A DNA stretch of 64,000 nt, from positions 930,001 through 994,000 of the forward strand of contig NZ_SNUU01000001.1 of NCBI RefSeq assembly GCF_012027645.1, written 5' to 3'. The position numbers and the translations under genes are program-made. Below are positions 40,493 to 48,710 of this stretch, piece by piece (the stretch's first letter is position 1; each line of letters starts with the position of its first letter). The notes beneath the pieces are model-generated. The model did not search any database. It saw nothing but the letters and a program-made list of their open reading frames with translations, and was not told the origin of the DNA. This stretch comes from Thermococcus sp. 18S1. GTDB taxonomy: Archaea > Methanobacteriota_B > Thermococci > Thermococcales > Thermococcaceae.

Positions 40493-41725
40493 TCACTCCT
40501 TTATGAAGCCGTAGCCTATGAGGCGCCACCTGCTGCCAACCTGCCTGCTGATGGCGACCCTGTCGCCGACTTCCGCACATATCGGTATCTGGAGCTTGAG
40601 CTCGACCTCGTCCTTTCCGAGACCGGTGACGAGGCCCATCGTTCTGGCCGTTCCGACGTTGAGGAGAAGAACCTCACGCCTCTTTATCGGCTCGACCTTG
40701 AGCTCCTCCTCGGTTCCTACAACGCGCTCAAGGAGGTGAACCTCGAGCCTGAGGTCATCCCAGACCGGCGGCAGCTGACCTGGCTTTCCGACGACGTTTC
40801 CGGCCATCAGGTCGCCCTTGGTGAGGTACGGGTCGAGTTTGGTTCCAACACCAACCAGACCGCCAGGATAAGCCTCGTCCACGAACTTTCCGCCCGCCTG
40901 GAGGGAGGTTATCTCGGTGGTTATCGGCTCGTACTTTATCCTGCCGTGGTCCTCGTAGGGGACGCCGGGGCGAATCTCTATCTCGTCGCCGACCTTGAGC
41001 TTGCCCTGGATTATCGAACCGCCGATGACACCGCCGACGAGCTTCTCGGGCTTGGTTCCCGGCTTGTTGACATCGAAGCTCCTGAGGACAAGCATCTTGG
41101 GCGGCTTCTCGAGATCGTGCTCCGGGGTTGGTATGAACTCCTCTATGGCGTGAAGGAGAACGTCAACGTTGGCGCCGTGAAGCGCTGAGATCGGGATTAT
41201 CGGAGCGTTCTCGGCGACGGTACCTTTGACGAACTCCTTTATCTCGTGGTACCTTTCAATGACCTTCTCCCTGTCGACCAGCTCGATCTTGTTGAGCGCT
41301 ATCACTATGTTCTGGTTCCCGACTATCTGAAGGGCCATGAGGTGCTCCCTGGTCTGGGGCATTATTCCCTCGTTGGCCGCTATGACGAGAACCGCGCCGT
41401 CCATTAGGGATGCTCCCGCGAGCATGGTGGTCATCAGGGCCTCGTGACCGGGGGCGTCTATGAATGAAACCCTCCTCTCAAACTCGGTCTCGTGGCCGCA
41501 GTACGGGCACACCGGTGAGCTCGAATACCTTCCGCAGCTCGGGCACTTCCTCATCTCCGCGTCTGCGAAACCTATCTTGATTGTGATACCCCTTCTCATC
41601 TCTTCGCTGTGGGTGTCGGTCCAGATACCGGTCAGGGCCCTGGTGAGGGTCGTTTTACCGTGATCAACGTGACCAACCATTCCGATGTTAACTTCAGCCT
41701 GTCTAAACTCCTTCTTCTTTGCCAT
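40493..41725 (-). CDS. eif2g: Translation initiation factor aIF2 gamma subunit
   Basis: Protein of 410 residues that binds GTP and initiator Met-tRNA. G1 [11 protein letters not shown]3 DAPGHEALM and G4 NKIELVD are present, with a zinc knuckle [16 protein letters not shown] near 58-73. Domains II and III follow, ending YGFIKE. Length is typical. It precedes the PIN gene by 35 nt and follows S6e by about 110 nt. Confidence 0.97.
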   Translation of the reverse strand: MAKKKEFRQAEVNIGMVGHVDHGKTTLTRALTGIWTDTHSEEMRRGITIKIGFADAEMRKCPSCGRYSSSPVCPYCGHETEFERRVSFIDAPGHEALMTTMLAGASLMDGAVLVIAANEGIMPQTREHLMALQIVGNQNIVIALNKIELVDREKVIERYHEIKEFVKGTVAENAPIIPISALHGANVDVLLHAIEEFIPTPEHDLEKPPKMLVLRSFDVNKPGTKPEKLVGGVIGGSIIQGKLKVGDEIEIRPGVPYEDHGRIKYEPITTEITSLQAGGKFVDEAYPGGLVGVGTKLDPYLTKGDLMAGNVVGKPGQLPPVWDDLRLEVHLLERVVGTEEELKVEPIKRREVLLLNVGTARTMGLVTGLGKDEVELKLQIPICAEVGDRVAISRQVGSRWRLIGYGFIKE

Positions 41726-41833
41726 CTTCTCACACCCCTAAGATTAGACCGCGGGGACATTTATTAAGGTTACCTCGATGGGGAGAACTTGAGACGGACA
41801 GAAAAGCGATAAGTTTGGGGAAAAGGAGGAAGC

Positions 41834-42211
41834 TCAGAAGACGAGCTTCATGTTGATCTGGACGATCTCGGGGCTGATGGTGTTACCCCTGACGGTCTTC
41901 TTCCTCCTCTCGCCCCTCTCCTTGGGCCTGAAACCGGGGCCCCTGGAGACGAGGATCTTGACCCTCCTCGGGCCGTGGACGTCGGGCCTCATGGCGAAGC
42001 CGTCCTTGTCGGTTCCGCCGGTTATCCTGAGCTTGACATCGCCCGGAATCTCCTCGCCGAATATCTCGGTGAGGTTAAGTCCGAGCTCGCTCGCCGGAAT
42101 CTCCTCTCCAATCCTCTTTCCTATGAGTCTCTCGGCCTCTTCGCCGCTTATCTCAACCTGCCTGGCTATGCCGTTCTTCGGGTTGGATATAACGAGCTTA
42201 AAGGTCGCCAT
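41834..42211 (-). CDS. rps6e: 30S ribosomal protein S6e
   Basis: Protein of 125 residues: [20 protein letters not shown], then [20 protein letters not shown] and [20 protein letters not shown]. This is the archaeal S6e without the phosphorylated C-tail of eukaryotes. GGAGGTGGGAGGAA precedes the ATG. Upstream of aIF2-gamma. Confidence 0.97.
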   Translation of the reverse strand: MATFKLVISNPKNGIARQVEISGEEAERLIGKRIGEEIPASELGLNLTEIFGEEIPGDVKLRITGGTDKDGFAMRPDVHGPRRVKILVSRGPGFRPKERGERRKKTVRGNTISPEIVQINMKLVF

Positions 42212-42319
42212 TTCCTCCCACCTCCTATGTCATTAGCGGGATTCATTGGGTAAACCCCTTATCCAGTGAGCGCTGTGGTTTGGTGTTTAAAAAGTTTCCT
42301 CTAAAAATAAAATGGAAGG

Positions 42320-42634
42320 TCAGCCGCCGCTCATGTGGTACAGCATCTCCCAGAGCCTGATGGTATACTCGACCGTTGGAGGATAGCTCTGGACTATTTC
42401 GGTGATCTCCATGTTCTTATGGAATGTTGGGGCGTCTATTGTTTTCATGTACTCTTCGAGGGTTTTTCTGTCCTTGGCCCGCCACATCGTGTAACTTCCA
42501 CCGACGAAATTATATGATGCGAGGAACTCAACATCGCCCGTGAGGGGTAGCCGTTTGAAGAACTCGGCAGCTTCCCTGGTTGCTTTGATGCTCTCTTCAT
42601 CCGAATAGCGGTGGGTGACGAGGTACATCGGCAT
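42320..42634 (-). CDS. Conserved small protein, dimeric alpha/beta-barrel-like
   Basis: Protein of 104 residues starting MPMYLVTHRYSDEESIKATR after AGGAGGTGTCCGT. The alternating strand/helix pattern (FLASYNFVGGSYTMWRAKDR, TLEEYMKTIDAPTFHK) suggests a ferredoxin-like dimeric alpha/beta barrel of the kind that binds small aromatic or heme ligands. No family assigned. Divergent from Sec61-beta. Confidence 0.62.
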   Translation of the reverse strand: MPMYLVTHRYSDEESIKATREAAEFFKRLPLTGDVEFLASYNFVGGSYTMWRAKDRKTLEEYMKTIDAPTFHKNMEITEIVQSYPPTVEYTIRLWEMLYHMSGG

Positions 42635-42863
42635 ACGGACACCTCCTATATACCAATAAAATTTCATACGTTTTTGCCAGACGGAGCGCCGCTGGGTGAG
42701 AAGGGTCGCTGGCTTCCGGGCGCTCCGGTTGGGATTCACCCAGACAGAACCTGCTGTTTAAATGCTTGTCCTTATGTTATATAAACATTGTCATTAAAAA
42801 TCTTGATGTTTGCAAACCCTACTTCGGCATGGGGCGGGATTCATGATGCTACCAATCACAACT

Positions 42864-42876
42864 TTTTTATATATTG
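42864..42876 (+). promoter_or_regulatory. Promoter of the Sec61-beta gene
   Basis: TTTTTTATATATT is a strong TATA box; transcription would begin near 42897, and GAGGTGAG follows directly before the ATG at 42910. Confidence 0.6.
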
Positions 42877-42909
42877 GCGAACCCTACCTCCTTTAAGAGG
42901 TGAGAGAAA

Positions 42910-43080
42910 ATGGCAAAGGAGAAGACCACACTTCCCCCGACCGGTGCCGGTCTCATGAGGTTCTTCGACGAGGACACCAGGGCGATAAAGATAAGCCCGA
43001 GGGGCGTCATTGCTGTGACGCTCATACTCGTGGCCCTGGAGATACTCCTGCACGCCTTCGGTCCGCAGCTCTTTAGTTAA
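42910..43080 (+). CDS. secG: Preprotein translocase Sec61-beta (SecG) subunit
   Basis: Protein of 56 residues: a soluble N-terminus MAKEKTTLPPTGAGLMRFFD, the conserved IKISPRGVI motif, and one membrane helix (VIAVTLILVALEILLHAF). This is the archaeal Sec61-beta subunit of the SecYE channel. It is below the usual ORF length cut-off. The end overlaps the convergent coiled-coil gene by 4 nt. Confidence 0.93.
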   Translation: MAKEKTTLPPTGAGLMRFFDEDTRAIKISPRGVIAVTLILVALEILLHAFGPQLFS

Positions 43081-43733
43081 ATGAAGCTCGTCTTCTTTAA
43101 TCCCCTTGCGTTCAGTTCTTCGTTGATTATTCCCCTAACAACTTCCTCCAGCTGGGTCTGCAGGAGCCTGTCAACATCCTCTTTTATCTTGTCTATGTCG
43201 TGCCTGAGGCCCTCCAGGAGCCGTATGTAGTCCTTGGCCATCTCCAGCTGGCCCTCCTGTCTTACCAGCTGCTCCTTGAGGTGTTCGAAGTCCTCCTTCA
43301 TGATCTGCAGCTTCCTGAGCTCGCGCTGCAGTTCGTCCAGCTGCTTGGTCTGGCCGTAGTTCTCCTCCTTGAGCTTCTCTATGAGCCTTTCCTTGGCTTC
43401 AAGCTCCCTCACCAAGGCGTTGTACTCCTCGGCTATCTGGTTGAGCCTCTCTATCTCCCTGAGGGGCGGGACTTTACCGTTTCCGAGGATTATCACGTCA
43501 GGACCAACGTTGACTATATCGTTCGGCCTTATCTTGAGCTTTCTCTCGCTGGAGAACATGCTCTGGCCCTTACCCAGGTTCTCGACTTCCTTCATCTTGA
43601 GGATGAAGTAGAACTGATCCCCCTCAACCTCGACGTTTATATCGGTCACAAAGCCCAGTATCTTCCCATCCGTCAGGGATATGACGAATTTGTTGATAAG
43701 CTGGTTGGCCTTGGTTTCGCCGCCCTCTACCAT
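43077..43733 (-). CDS. PRC-barrel plus coiled-coil protein, CdvA-like
   Basis: Protein of 218 residues. Residues about 8-85 form a PRC-barrel-like domain (FVISLTDGKILGFVTDINVE, then RPNDIVNVGPDVIILG). A long coiled coil (about 90-200) follows, with a C-terminal KKTSFI tail. This is the layout of CdvA, the membrane-bound base of the Cdv division machinery in Crenarchaeota. Thermococcales divide with FtsZ, and no CdvB gene is nearby. The ATG at 43733 follows GGTGGTGTTTT. A role in membrane or division scaffolding is only inferred. Confidence 0.68.
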   Translation of the reverse strand: MVEGGETKANQLINKFVISLTDGKILGFVTDINVEVEGDQFYFILKMKEVENLGKGQSMFSSERKLKIRPNDIVNVGPDVIILGNGKVPPLREIERLNQIAEEYNALVRELEAKERLIEKLKEENYGQTKQLDELQRELRKLQIMKEDFEHLKEQLVRQEGQLEMAKDYIRLLEGLRHDIDKIKEDVDRLLQTQLEEVVRGIINEELNARGLKKTSFI

Positions 43734-43826
43734 AAAACACCACCGGTGGGACTTGTACCTTGGCATACTTAACTTTTCCGCCAAGGCTTATAAGGCGAAA
43801 AAGCTTCATCGCTTACGGTGAGAGGG

Positions 43827-44456
43827 ATGATAATATTCGTGGGACGTTCGAACGTTGGCAAGAGCACGCTCATCTTCCGCCTGACCGGCAAGTGGGTCAA
43901 GAGGGGCAAGAGGCCAGGGGTTACCAGAAAACCCGTGGAAATAAACTGGCGCGGAAAGCTGGTTGTGGACATGCCTGGCTTCGGCTTCATGAGCGGTGTT
44001 CCAAAGGCGAAGCAGGAGAAGATCAAGGACGAGATAGTCCACTTCATCGAAGACAACGCCGATGACATCGAGCTGGCGGTTCTAGTGGTTGATGGCAAAG
44101 CCGCCCCTGAGATAATAGAGCGCTGGGAGAAGAGGGGTGAGATACCGATAGATGTGGAGTTCTACGCCTTCCTCAGGGAGCTGGGGATTCCGGTGATAGT
44201 CGCGGTCAACAAGATGGACAAGATAAAGAACCTTCAGAAGACCATAAACTTCCTGGCGGAGAAGTTCGGCGTTCCCTACAGTGAGATACCCGAGACATTC
44301 ATACCGATATCCGCCAAGTTCGGGAAGAACCTGCTGGAGCTGAGAAAGCTCATGGAGAAGAAGCTTAGGGAGGGCAGGGAAAAGCCCTCCGCAGAAACGG
44401 AGTCAGAGAACCTCGAGAACGATGTGGGTGATGGTCTCCTTGACACCGTCGAGTGA
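43827..44456 (+). CDS. engB: EngB-family GTP-binding protein
   Basis: Protein of 209 residues: G1 GRSNVGKSTL, G2 region RPGVTRKPVEI, G3 DMPGFGFM and G4 NKMDK, in the TrmE-Era-EngA-YihA order. EngB/YihA aids assembly of the large ribosomal subunit. The ATG at 43827 follows CGGTGAGAGGG. The last 54 nt overlap the convergent Lrp-type gene, encoding the divergent acidic tail (SAETESENLENDVGDGL). Confidence 0.92.
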   Translation: MIIFVGRSNVGKSTLIFRLTGKWVKRGKRPGVTRKPVEINWRGKLVVDMPGFGFMSGVPKAKQEKIKDEIVHFIEDNADDIELAVLVVDGKAAPEIIERWEKRGEIPIDVEFYAFLRELGIPVIVAVNKMDKIKNLQKTINFLAEKFGVPYSEIPETFIPISAKFGKNLLELRKLMEKKLREGREKPSAETESENLENDVGDGLLDTVE

Positions 44457-44867
44457 GGATATCTCCTCGAGTATCTCATCGAGGCGGGTCTTGTCTGCCT
44501 CAACGATGAGGTCTATGTCACCGGTGACGCGGTATATCTTCTTTATTTTGAGCTTCTTTATCGCCTCGTAAACCTGCCTTCTCTTCGTGGGCTCTATTCT
44601 CACGAACACAAACACATCGCCCTTCTTCTCGCCGAGAAGGTCAAGGGCCCTGTCGGTCAGGTCTATGAAGCCCCTTCCGGTTCTTATATAACCCAGCTCC
44701 TTGAGGACCTTGAGGTGGTTGCTGAGGGCCTGCCTGGTTATCCCGAGTTCGTCCGCAAGCTCGTCCTGGGTCTTCTCAACGGTGTGAACCTCTATGGTCT
44801 TGCCCTCCTCGTAGAACTTCCTGAGCAGTTTGATCTGCCTCGGGGTAAGGGTGGCCTTTTCCTCCAT
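44403..44867 (-). CDS. Lrp/AsnC-type transcriptional regulator
   Basis: Protein of 154 residues. Winged helix at about 20-65 (KTQDELADELGITRQALSNH), then a ferredoxin-like RAM/effector domain (VFVFVRIEPTKRRQVYEAIK ... VTGDIDLIVEADKTRLDEIL) as in Lrp/AsnC proteins. The HTH part is closer to ArsR in sequence. The effector is unknown. GGAGGTTTAAAA precedes the ATG. Confidence 0.82.
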   Translation of the reverse strand: MEEKATLTPRQIKLLRKFYEEGKTIEVHTVEKTQDELADELGITRQALSNHLKVLKELGYIRTGRGFIDLTDRALDLLGEKKGDVFVFVRIEPTKRRQVYEAIKKLKIKKIYRVTGDIDLIVEADKTRLDEILEEISSLDGVKETITHIVLEVL

Positions 44868-44925
44868 TTTTAAACCTCCTTTTGCATGATTCTTATTTAC
44901 ATGTTTATTAAATCAACGATTTTCC

Positions 44926-44952
44926 AGGCCAATGTCAAATTTTTGTTGGCCT
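44926..44952. promoter_or_regulatory. Inverted repeat AGGCCAA-N13-TTGGCCT
   Basis: Perfect seven-bp arms upstream of the Lrp-type gene promoter (about 40-60 nt before its expected start) and 170 nt before the Clp1-like gene. The spacing suits a dimeric regulator on neighbouring major grooves. No function shown. Confidence 0.4.
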
Positions 44953-45121
44953 ATATTCTGTGGCATATAACATATCTTATAAGTCTTTTCATTGTACATG
45001 TTCCGACCTTCCCATCTTGGGCTTTTTATTCCAGCGAGCTCGTTGGCTCCGCCTTTGCGGTTCTGGTCGTTTCTGGATGTGTTGCAGTTATCTTTTTAAT
45101 TTCTCTTTCCAACCTGCTCCC

Positions 45122-46189
45122 ATGAACAAGGCGGGATACACCACGGATGTCCCTGAGGATCGTTTTGTCCTTCTCGATGAACTGTCCTCCAGAGACCGGC
45201 CCCTTCGGGTTATGCTCGTCGGGGGAACCGACAGCGGCAAGACGACGCTCCTCACTTTCCTGGCCAACGGCCTGGCTGAGAGGGGTCTTCGGGTCGCGAT
45301 TGTGGACAGCGACGTCGGCCAGAAGGGAATCCTCCCGCCCGCGACGATCAGCCTTGCCTTCGTGGACGGGCCGTTCTCCAGCCCGAGCGAACTCAGGGGA
45401 CACGCCCACTACTTCATAGGAACAACCACCCCGGGCCAGTACGTCGGTGAGATGGCGGTGGGGGTTAAGAGGCTCGCGGACATCGCCGCCGAAAAGGCGG
45501 ACGTCGTCCTGATAGACACCACCGGCTTCGTCATGGGAACGGGGGTTGAGCTGAAGCGCCTCAAAGCCGAACTCGTTAGGCCGGACCTCATCGTTCTGCT
45601 CGAGCGGGCGGGGGAGCTGGAATACCTGCGTAAGGTCCTCGCTCCTTACGGTGAGGTCGTCACGCTCCAGGTCAGTCCAGCGGCTAGGGAACACTCGCGC
45701 CGGGAACGCAGGGAAGTCCGGCGGGAGAAGTGGAAGGCGTACTTTTCAAACTCCAGGACTGTTGAGGTGGATCTGACGAAGGTGATTCCTGGGGGTACGG
45801 AGCTCTTCCGCGGCAGGCCCCTGACGGAGGAGGAGCGCGAACTGCTCTCCACGCTCTTCAAGTGGCTTGTGGTGGCTGGGTGGAAGGGGGAGCACTACAC
45901 CGTCGTCAAGGTCGATGCTGAGGGCTTTTCGAGGCAGTACGGCCGCCAGGCCCTCCGCGCCATTGATTTCGAGAGGCTGAGCAACCTCCTCGTGGGTTTC
46001 ATAGACGGGCGGGGCCTGTGCATGGGCGTTGGCATACTGAAGTGGATAAACTTCAGTGGGATGAATGCTCAGGTCCTCACTCCCCTCTCCGAGGAAGAGG
46101 TTGAGAATGCCGTGGAACTGCGCTTTGGCCGTATACAGGTGCTTGAAAATGGCGAGGAACTTGGTCTCCTCAGGCGGGAGGAGCTGTAG
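45122..46189 (+). CDS. Clp1/Grc3-family polynucleotide 5'-kinase
   Basis: Protein of 355 residues. P-loop GGTDSGKTT at 34-42, DSDVGQKG near 60-67 and VLIDTTGFV near 120, as in the Clp1/Grc3 family. The Pyrococcus horikoshii member phosphorylates 5'-OH ends of RNA and DNA. The ATG at 45122 is preceded by a TATA-like CTTTTTAATTT at 45091-45101 and has no ribosome site, so it is probably leaderless. Confidence 0.9.
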   Translation: MNKAGYTTDVPEDRFVLLDELSSRDRPLRVMLVGGTDSGKTTLLTFLANGLAERGLRVAIVDSDVGQKGILPPATISLAFVDGPFSSPSELRGHAHYFIGTTTPGQYVGEMAVGVKRLADIAAEKADVVLIDTTGFVMGTGVELKRLKAELVRPDLIVLLERAGELEYLRKVLAPYGEVVTLQVSPAAREHSRRERREVRREKWKAYFSNSRTVEVDLTKVIPGGTELFRGRPLTEEERELLSTLFKWLVVAGWKGEHYTVVKVDAEGFSRQYGRQALRAIDFERLSNLLVGFIDGRGLCMGVGILKWINFSGMNAQVLTPLSEEEVENAVELRFGRIQVLENGEELGLLRREEL

Positions 46190-46210
46190 CAAAGATTTTT
46201 AAGTCAATAA

Positions 46211-46237
46211 CCTAATCGAATTAGGTGAGCCTAATGG
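46211..46237 (+). promoter_or_regulatory. Two overlapping DtxR-like palindromes at the UbiA start
   Basis: CCTAAT-CGA-ATTAGG (46211-46225) and ATTAGG-TGAG-CCTAAT (46220-46235) share their middle half-site. Together they span from just after the TATA-like TTTTTAAG to the ATG at 46234. The core resembles bacterial DtxR/IdeR/MntR operators (TTAGG-N4-CCTAA). Confidence 0.5.
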
Positions 46238-47064
46238 AATTCAAGGCCTTCATCGAGATAACCCGGCCCCACAACTGCGCCCTGGCTGGAGTGGTGGGTG
46301 TCCTCGGGTCGATCGTGGCGGTTGGTCACCTCCCCGACGCCCTGACGACGGCCCTCGTCTTCCTGGTGGTCACCCTGGGGTGCGCCGGGGGCAACACGAT
46401 AAACGACTACTTCGACTACGAGATAGATAAAATAAACCGTCCTGACAGACCGCTTCCCAGGGGAGCCATGGACCGGAGAACGGCGCTCTACTACTCCCTG
46501 CTGCTCTCCGCGGTGGGGCTGGTGCTGGCGTACATGATAAACGTTTACGCCTTCCTGCTGGCCATTATAGCGTACGCCGCCATGTTCCTCTACGCCTGGA
46601 AGCTCAAGCCCATGCCCTTCGTCGGCAACCTCGTCGTCGCTGGCCTGACCGGTGCGACTCCACTCTACGGTGCGGTCTCCGTTGAGCACCTAGGCCTAGC
46701 CGGCTACCTGGCGGTGTGTGCCTTCCTTGTCAACGTGGCGCGTGAAGTTATAAAGGATATAGAGGACGTTGAAGGTGACCTTGCGAAGGGCGCTAGGACC
46801 CTACCCATAGTGTGGGGGAAGAGGAAGGCGGCCTACCTCGCTGCGGCCTTCGCGGTGCTGACGGTGGTGGCGTCCTTCCTCCCGATAATGGCGGGGGTCG
46901 GTCTCGGCTACTACGCGATGGTGCCTGTTGACCTTATAATCCTCTACGCGGCGTACCGCATACTCCGCTCCCAGGATAGGGAAGCGGCCCACAGCTCCCA
47001 GAAGCTGCTTAAGGTGAGCATATTCCTCGCCGTGATGGCGTTCATGATCGCCGCGCTGGTCTGA
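46234..47064 (+). CDS. UbiA-family prenyltransferase, digeranylgeranylglyceryl phosphate synthase
   Basis: Protein of 276 residues with about eight helices. The N-terminal motif NDYFDYEID (57-65) and second motif DIEDVEGDLAKGARTLPI near 168 bind the diphosphate and Mg2+. Sequence and length fit the archaeal DGGGP synthase that adds the second geranylgeranyl chain of ether lipids. The ATG at 46234 is after GGTGAGCCTA; a GTG at 46225 is inside that site. Confidence 0.9.
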   Translation: MEFKAFIEITRPHNCALAGVVGVLGSIVAVGHLPDALTTALVFLVVTLGCAGGNTINDYFDYEIDKINRPDRPLPRGAMDRRTALYYSLLLSAVGLVLAYMINVYAFLLAIIAYAAMFLYAWKLKPMPFVGNLVVAGLTGATPLYGAVSVEHLGLAGYLAVCAFLVNVAREVIKDIEDVEGDLAKGARTLPIVWGKRKAAYLAAAFAVLTVVASFLPIMAGVGLGYYAMVPVDLIILYAAYRILRSQDREAAHSSQKLLKVSIFLAVMAFMIAALV

Positions 47065-47095
47065 AGATGAGAACTGAGAACTGGAGGTGAAGTTC

Positions 47096-47476
47096 ATGGA
47101 GTTTAAGGATGAACTTGTGCGTGCGCTTGATGGGGACGGGCTCTGGACCGTCGTTACTTTCAAAACGCCCTATGGGCCTGGCATGACCCTTGAAAAACTC
47201 GCGGAGGCCGTGGAGAACGCCGGTTGGAGCGTTACGTTCAGGGCCAACTGGTGGACCGCGGACATACCCTACGGCCTCGCCAGGCTGGACCTCAGAAAGG
47301 GGGACAGGGAGAAGATACTCCTCGGCAAGTGGATCCTCGGAAGCGGCTGCGAGCTGATACGGCTGGAGAACATGCCCCTCGAGAAGGGCCGCGACGAGTT
47401 CTTCCGGATGGTGGACAGCATAACCTCGACGCTCATCCACGACCCGGTCATAAGGACGATGAGGGAGCAGTACTGA
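47096..47476 (+). CDS. Conserved protein of unknown function
   Basis: Protein of 126 residues starting MEFKDELVRALDGDGLWTVV after GGAGGTGAAGTTC; in-frame GTG starts lie inside the ribosome site. It is alpha/beta, with conserved-looking KTPYGPGMTLEKLAEAVENA and GSGCELIRLENMPLEKG. No membrane segment. It follows the UbiA gene by 31 nt and may be co-transcribed. Confidence 0.6.
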   Translation: MEFKDELVRALDGDGLWTVVTFKTPYGPGMTLEKLAEAVENAGWSVTFRANWWTADIPYGLARLDLRKGDREKILLGKWILGSGCELIRLENMPLEKGRDEFFRMVDSITSTLIHDPVIRTMREQY

Positions 47477-47525
47477 GCTCCCTTACCTCTCCTGTTTCTG
47501 CGCTCTTGAGTTAAAAAGAGAATGG

Positions 47526-48335
47526 TCAGAGAGGTTCGTAGTAGCCTATCTCCGGCTCGTATATCTCTCCATCCGCGAGGAGCTGGGTGATTGCGTCCTC
47601 GATGAGCTCCTCATCGAAGTCGGAGGAGAGCTTCTTGACGATGAACTTGTGGGAGAGCGCCTTGCCCTTCTCCTGGAGCAGGTCGAGGACTGCCTTCTTG
47701 GCTTTCTCAAGCTCGGGGTTCTCCTCTTTGGCCTCTTCGGCTTCGATGATTTCCTCCTCTTCAAACAGGGCTTCCTCCGTGCTCCTCTGCTCAAGCATCA
47801 TGGTGTAGAGCTCATCTATCGTTATCAGCATCTCCTCGCTCACGCCCTTGTTCTTGGCGATGACCTTTGCCTTTGCGGTGATGCCGTACTTGTCGTATAT
47901 CTCAAAGGCTATCCTGGCCTTCTTTGCGTGCTCAACCTTCTCTTTGAGGGTCTCGAAGCGGTGGAGTATCCACATGTTGGGCTCGACCTTGGTTATCCCC
48001 TCGACGAGTATCTGCTTGTCCTCGCGCCACTCTCCGACCTTTCCGATTATCTGCACGAGGTCGCCCTTCTTCACGAGCCTCACAAAGCGCGTGTCGTCGC
48101 GGAAGCCGAGAACCCATATCGTCCCGGTTCCGTCGTCGATCTGGAGCTTGCCGTAGGTCTCGTCTTCGCTTATCACCGGCTCGCGGACGACCGTGGCGAC
48201 AACCTTGACGCGGTAAACCTTTCTGGCGTCCTTGGTTATCAGGTAGTTCGGCTCGAAGTCGCCCTCACTCCTGACGTAGTAGCCGTCGATGATGTCCCTG
48301 ATGTAGACCCTGCTCGCTGGCAGGCGCTTCTTCAT
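47526..48335 (-). CDS. rpa32: Replication protein A, RPA32 subunit
   Basis: Protein of 269 residues. An OB fold (about 40-130) with GKLQIDDGTGTIWVLGFRDD is followed by an acidic linker and a C-terminal winged helix (EKGKALSHKFIVKKLSSDFD). This is the third subunit of the Pyrococcus-type RPA heterotrimer that coats single-stranded DNA. The start overlaps RPA14 by 4 nt. Order RPA41-RPA14-RPA32 matches P. furiosus. Confidence 0.93.
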   Translation of the reverse strand: MKKRLPASRVYIRDIIDGYYVRSEGDFEPNYLITKDARKVYRVKVVATVVREPVISEDETYGKLQIDDGTGTIWVLGFRDDTRFVRLVKKGDLVQIIGKVGEWREDKQILVEGITKVEPNMWILHRFETLKEKVEHAKKARIAFEIYDKYGITAKAKVIAKNKGVSEEMLITIDELYTMMLEQRSTEEALFEEEEIIEAEEAKEENPELEKAKKAVLDLLQEKGKALSHKFIVKKLSSDFDEELIEDAITQLLADGEIYEPEIGYYEPL

Positions 48336-48709
48336 ATATCCTCACCCCCGAAGAACTCCACGATGCCCTCCACCTTGGGCAGAACCTTTCTTTCGAGCTC
48401 CCTTATCTCCTCAAGGGCGTCCAGGTCGGCACCGCTGAAGTCCTGCACGACCTCGCCGTAGATGTGGGTTTCCTCCTCGTTCCTTATCACGCGTCCTATG
48501 ACCCTGACCACCTGGCCCTCCGAGGGGAGGACGTTCTCCTCGCTCTCTATGAGTATGACGCCGGTTCCGTCGTCGAGCCAGAAGGTGTAGTCCATCTTAT
48601 CGACCTTGAATGCCTTGCCGATGAGTGAAATCCTCGTATCGTCGTCGCGTATCTCGCTTATCTTCCTCTCGACGGCGGGCTTTCTGCGCCTGAACCTGAC
48701 TTCCTCCAT
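48332..48709 (-). CDS. rpa14: Replication protein A, RPA14 subunit
   Basis: Protein of 125 residues from the ATG at 48709, one OB fold: KVDKMDYTFWLDDGTGVILI near 35 and VVRVIGRVIRNEEETHIYG. GGTGGTGAGTGAA precedes the ATG. It begins 2 nt before the end of RPA41 is passed, that is within the same short junction, so coupling is likely. Confidence 0.92.
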   Translation of the reverse strand: MEEVRFRRRKPAVERKISEIRDDDTRISLIGKAFKVDKMDYTFWLDDGTGVILIESEENVLPSEGQVVRVIGRVIRNEEETHIYGEVVQDFSGADLDALEEIRELERKVLPKVEGIVEFFGGEDI

Positions 48710-48710
48710 T

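Noticed and set aside
44886..45125. Hydrophobic 79-residue plus-strand frame ending at the Clp1 start
   Set aside because: No ribosome site, and it crosses the palindrome and the TATA box for Clp1; low-complexity hydrophobic reading of AT-rich DNA.
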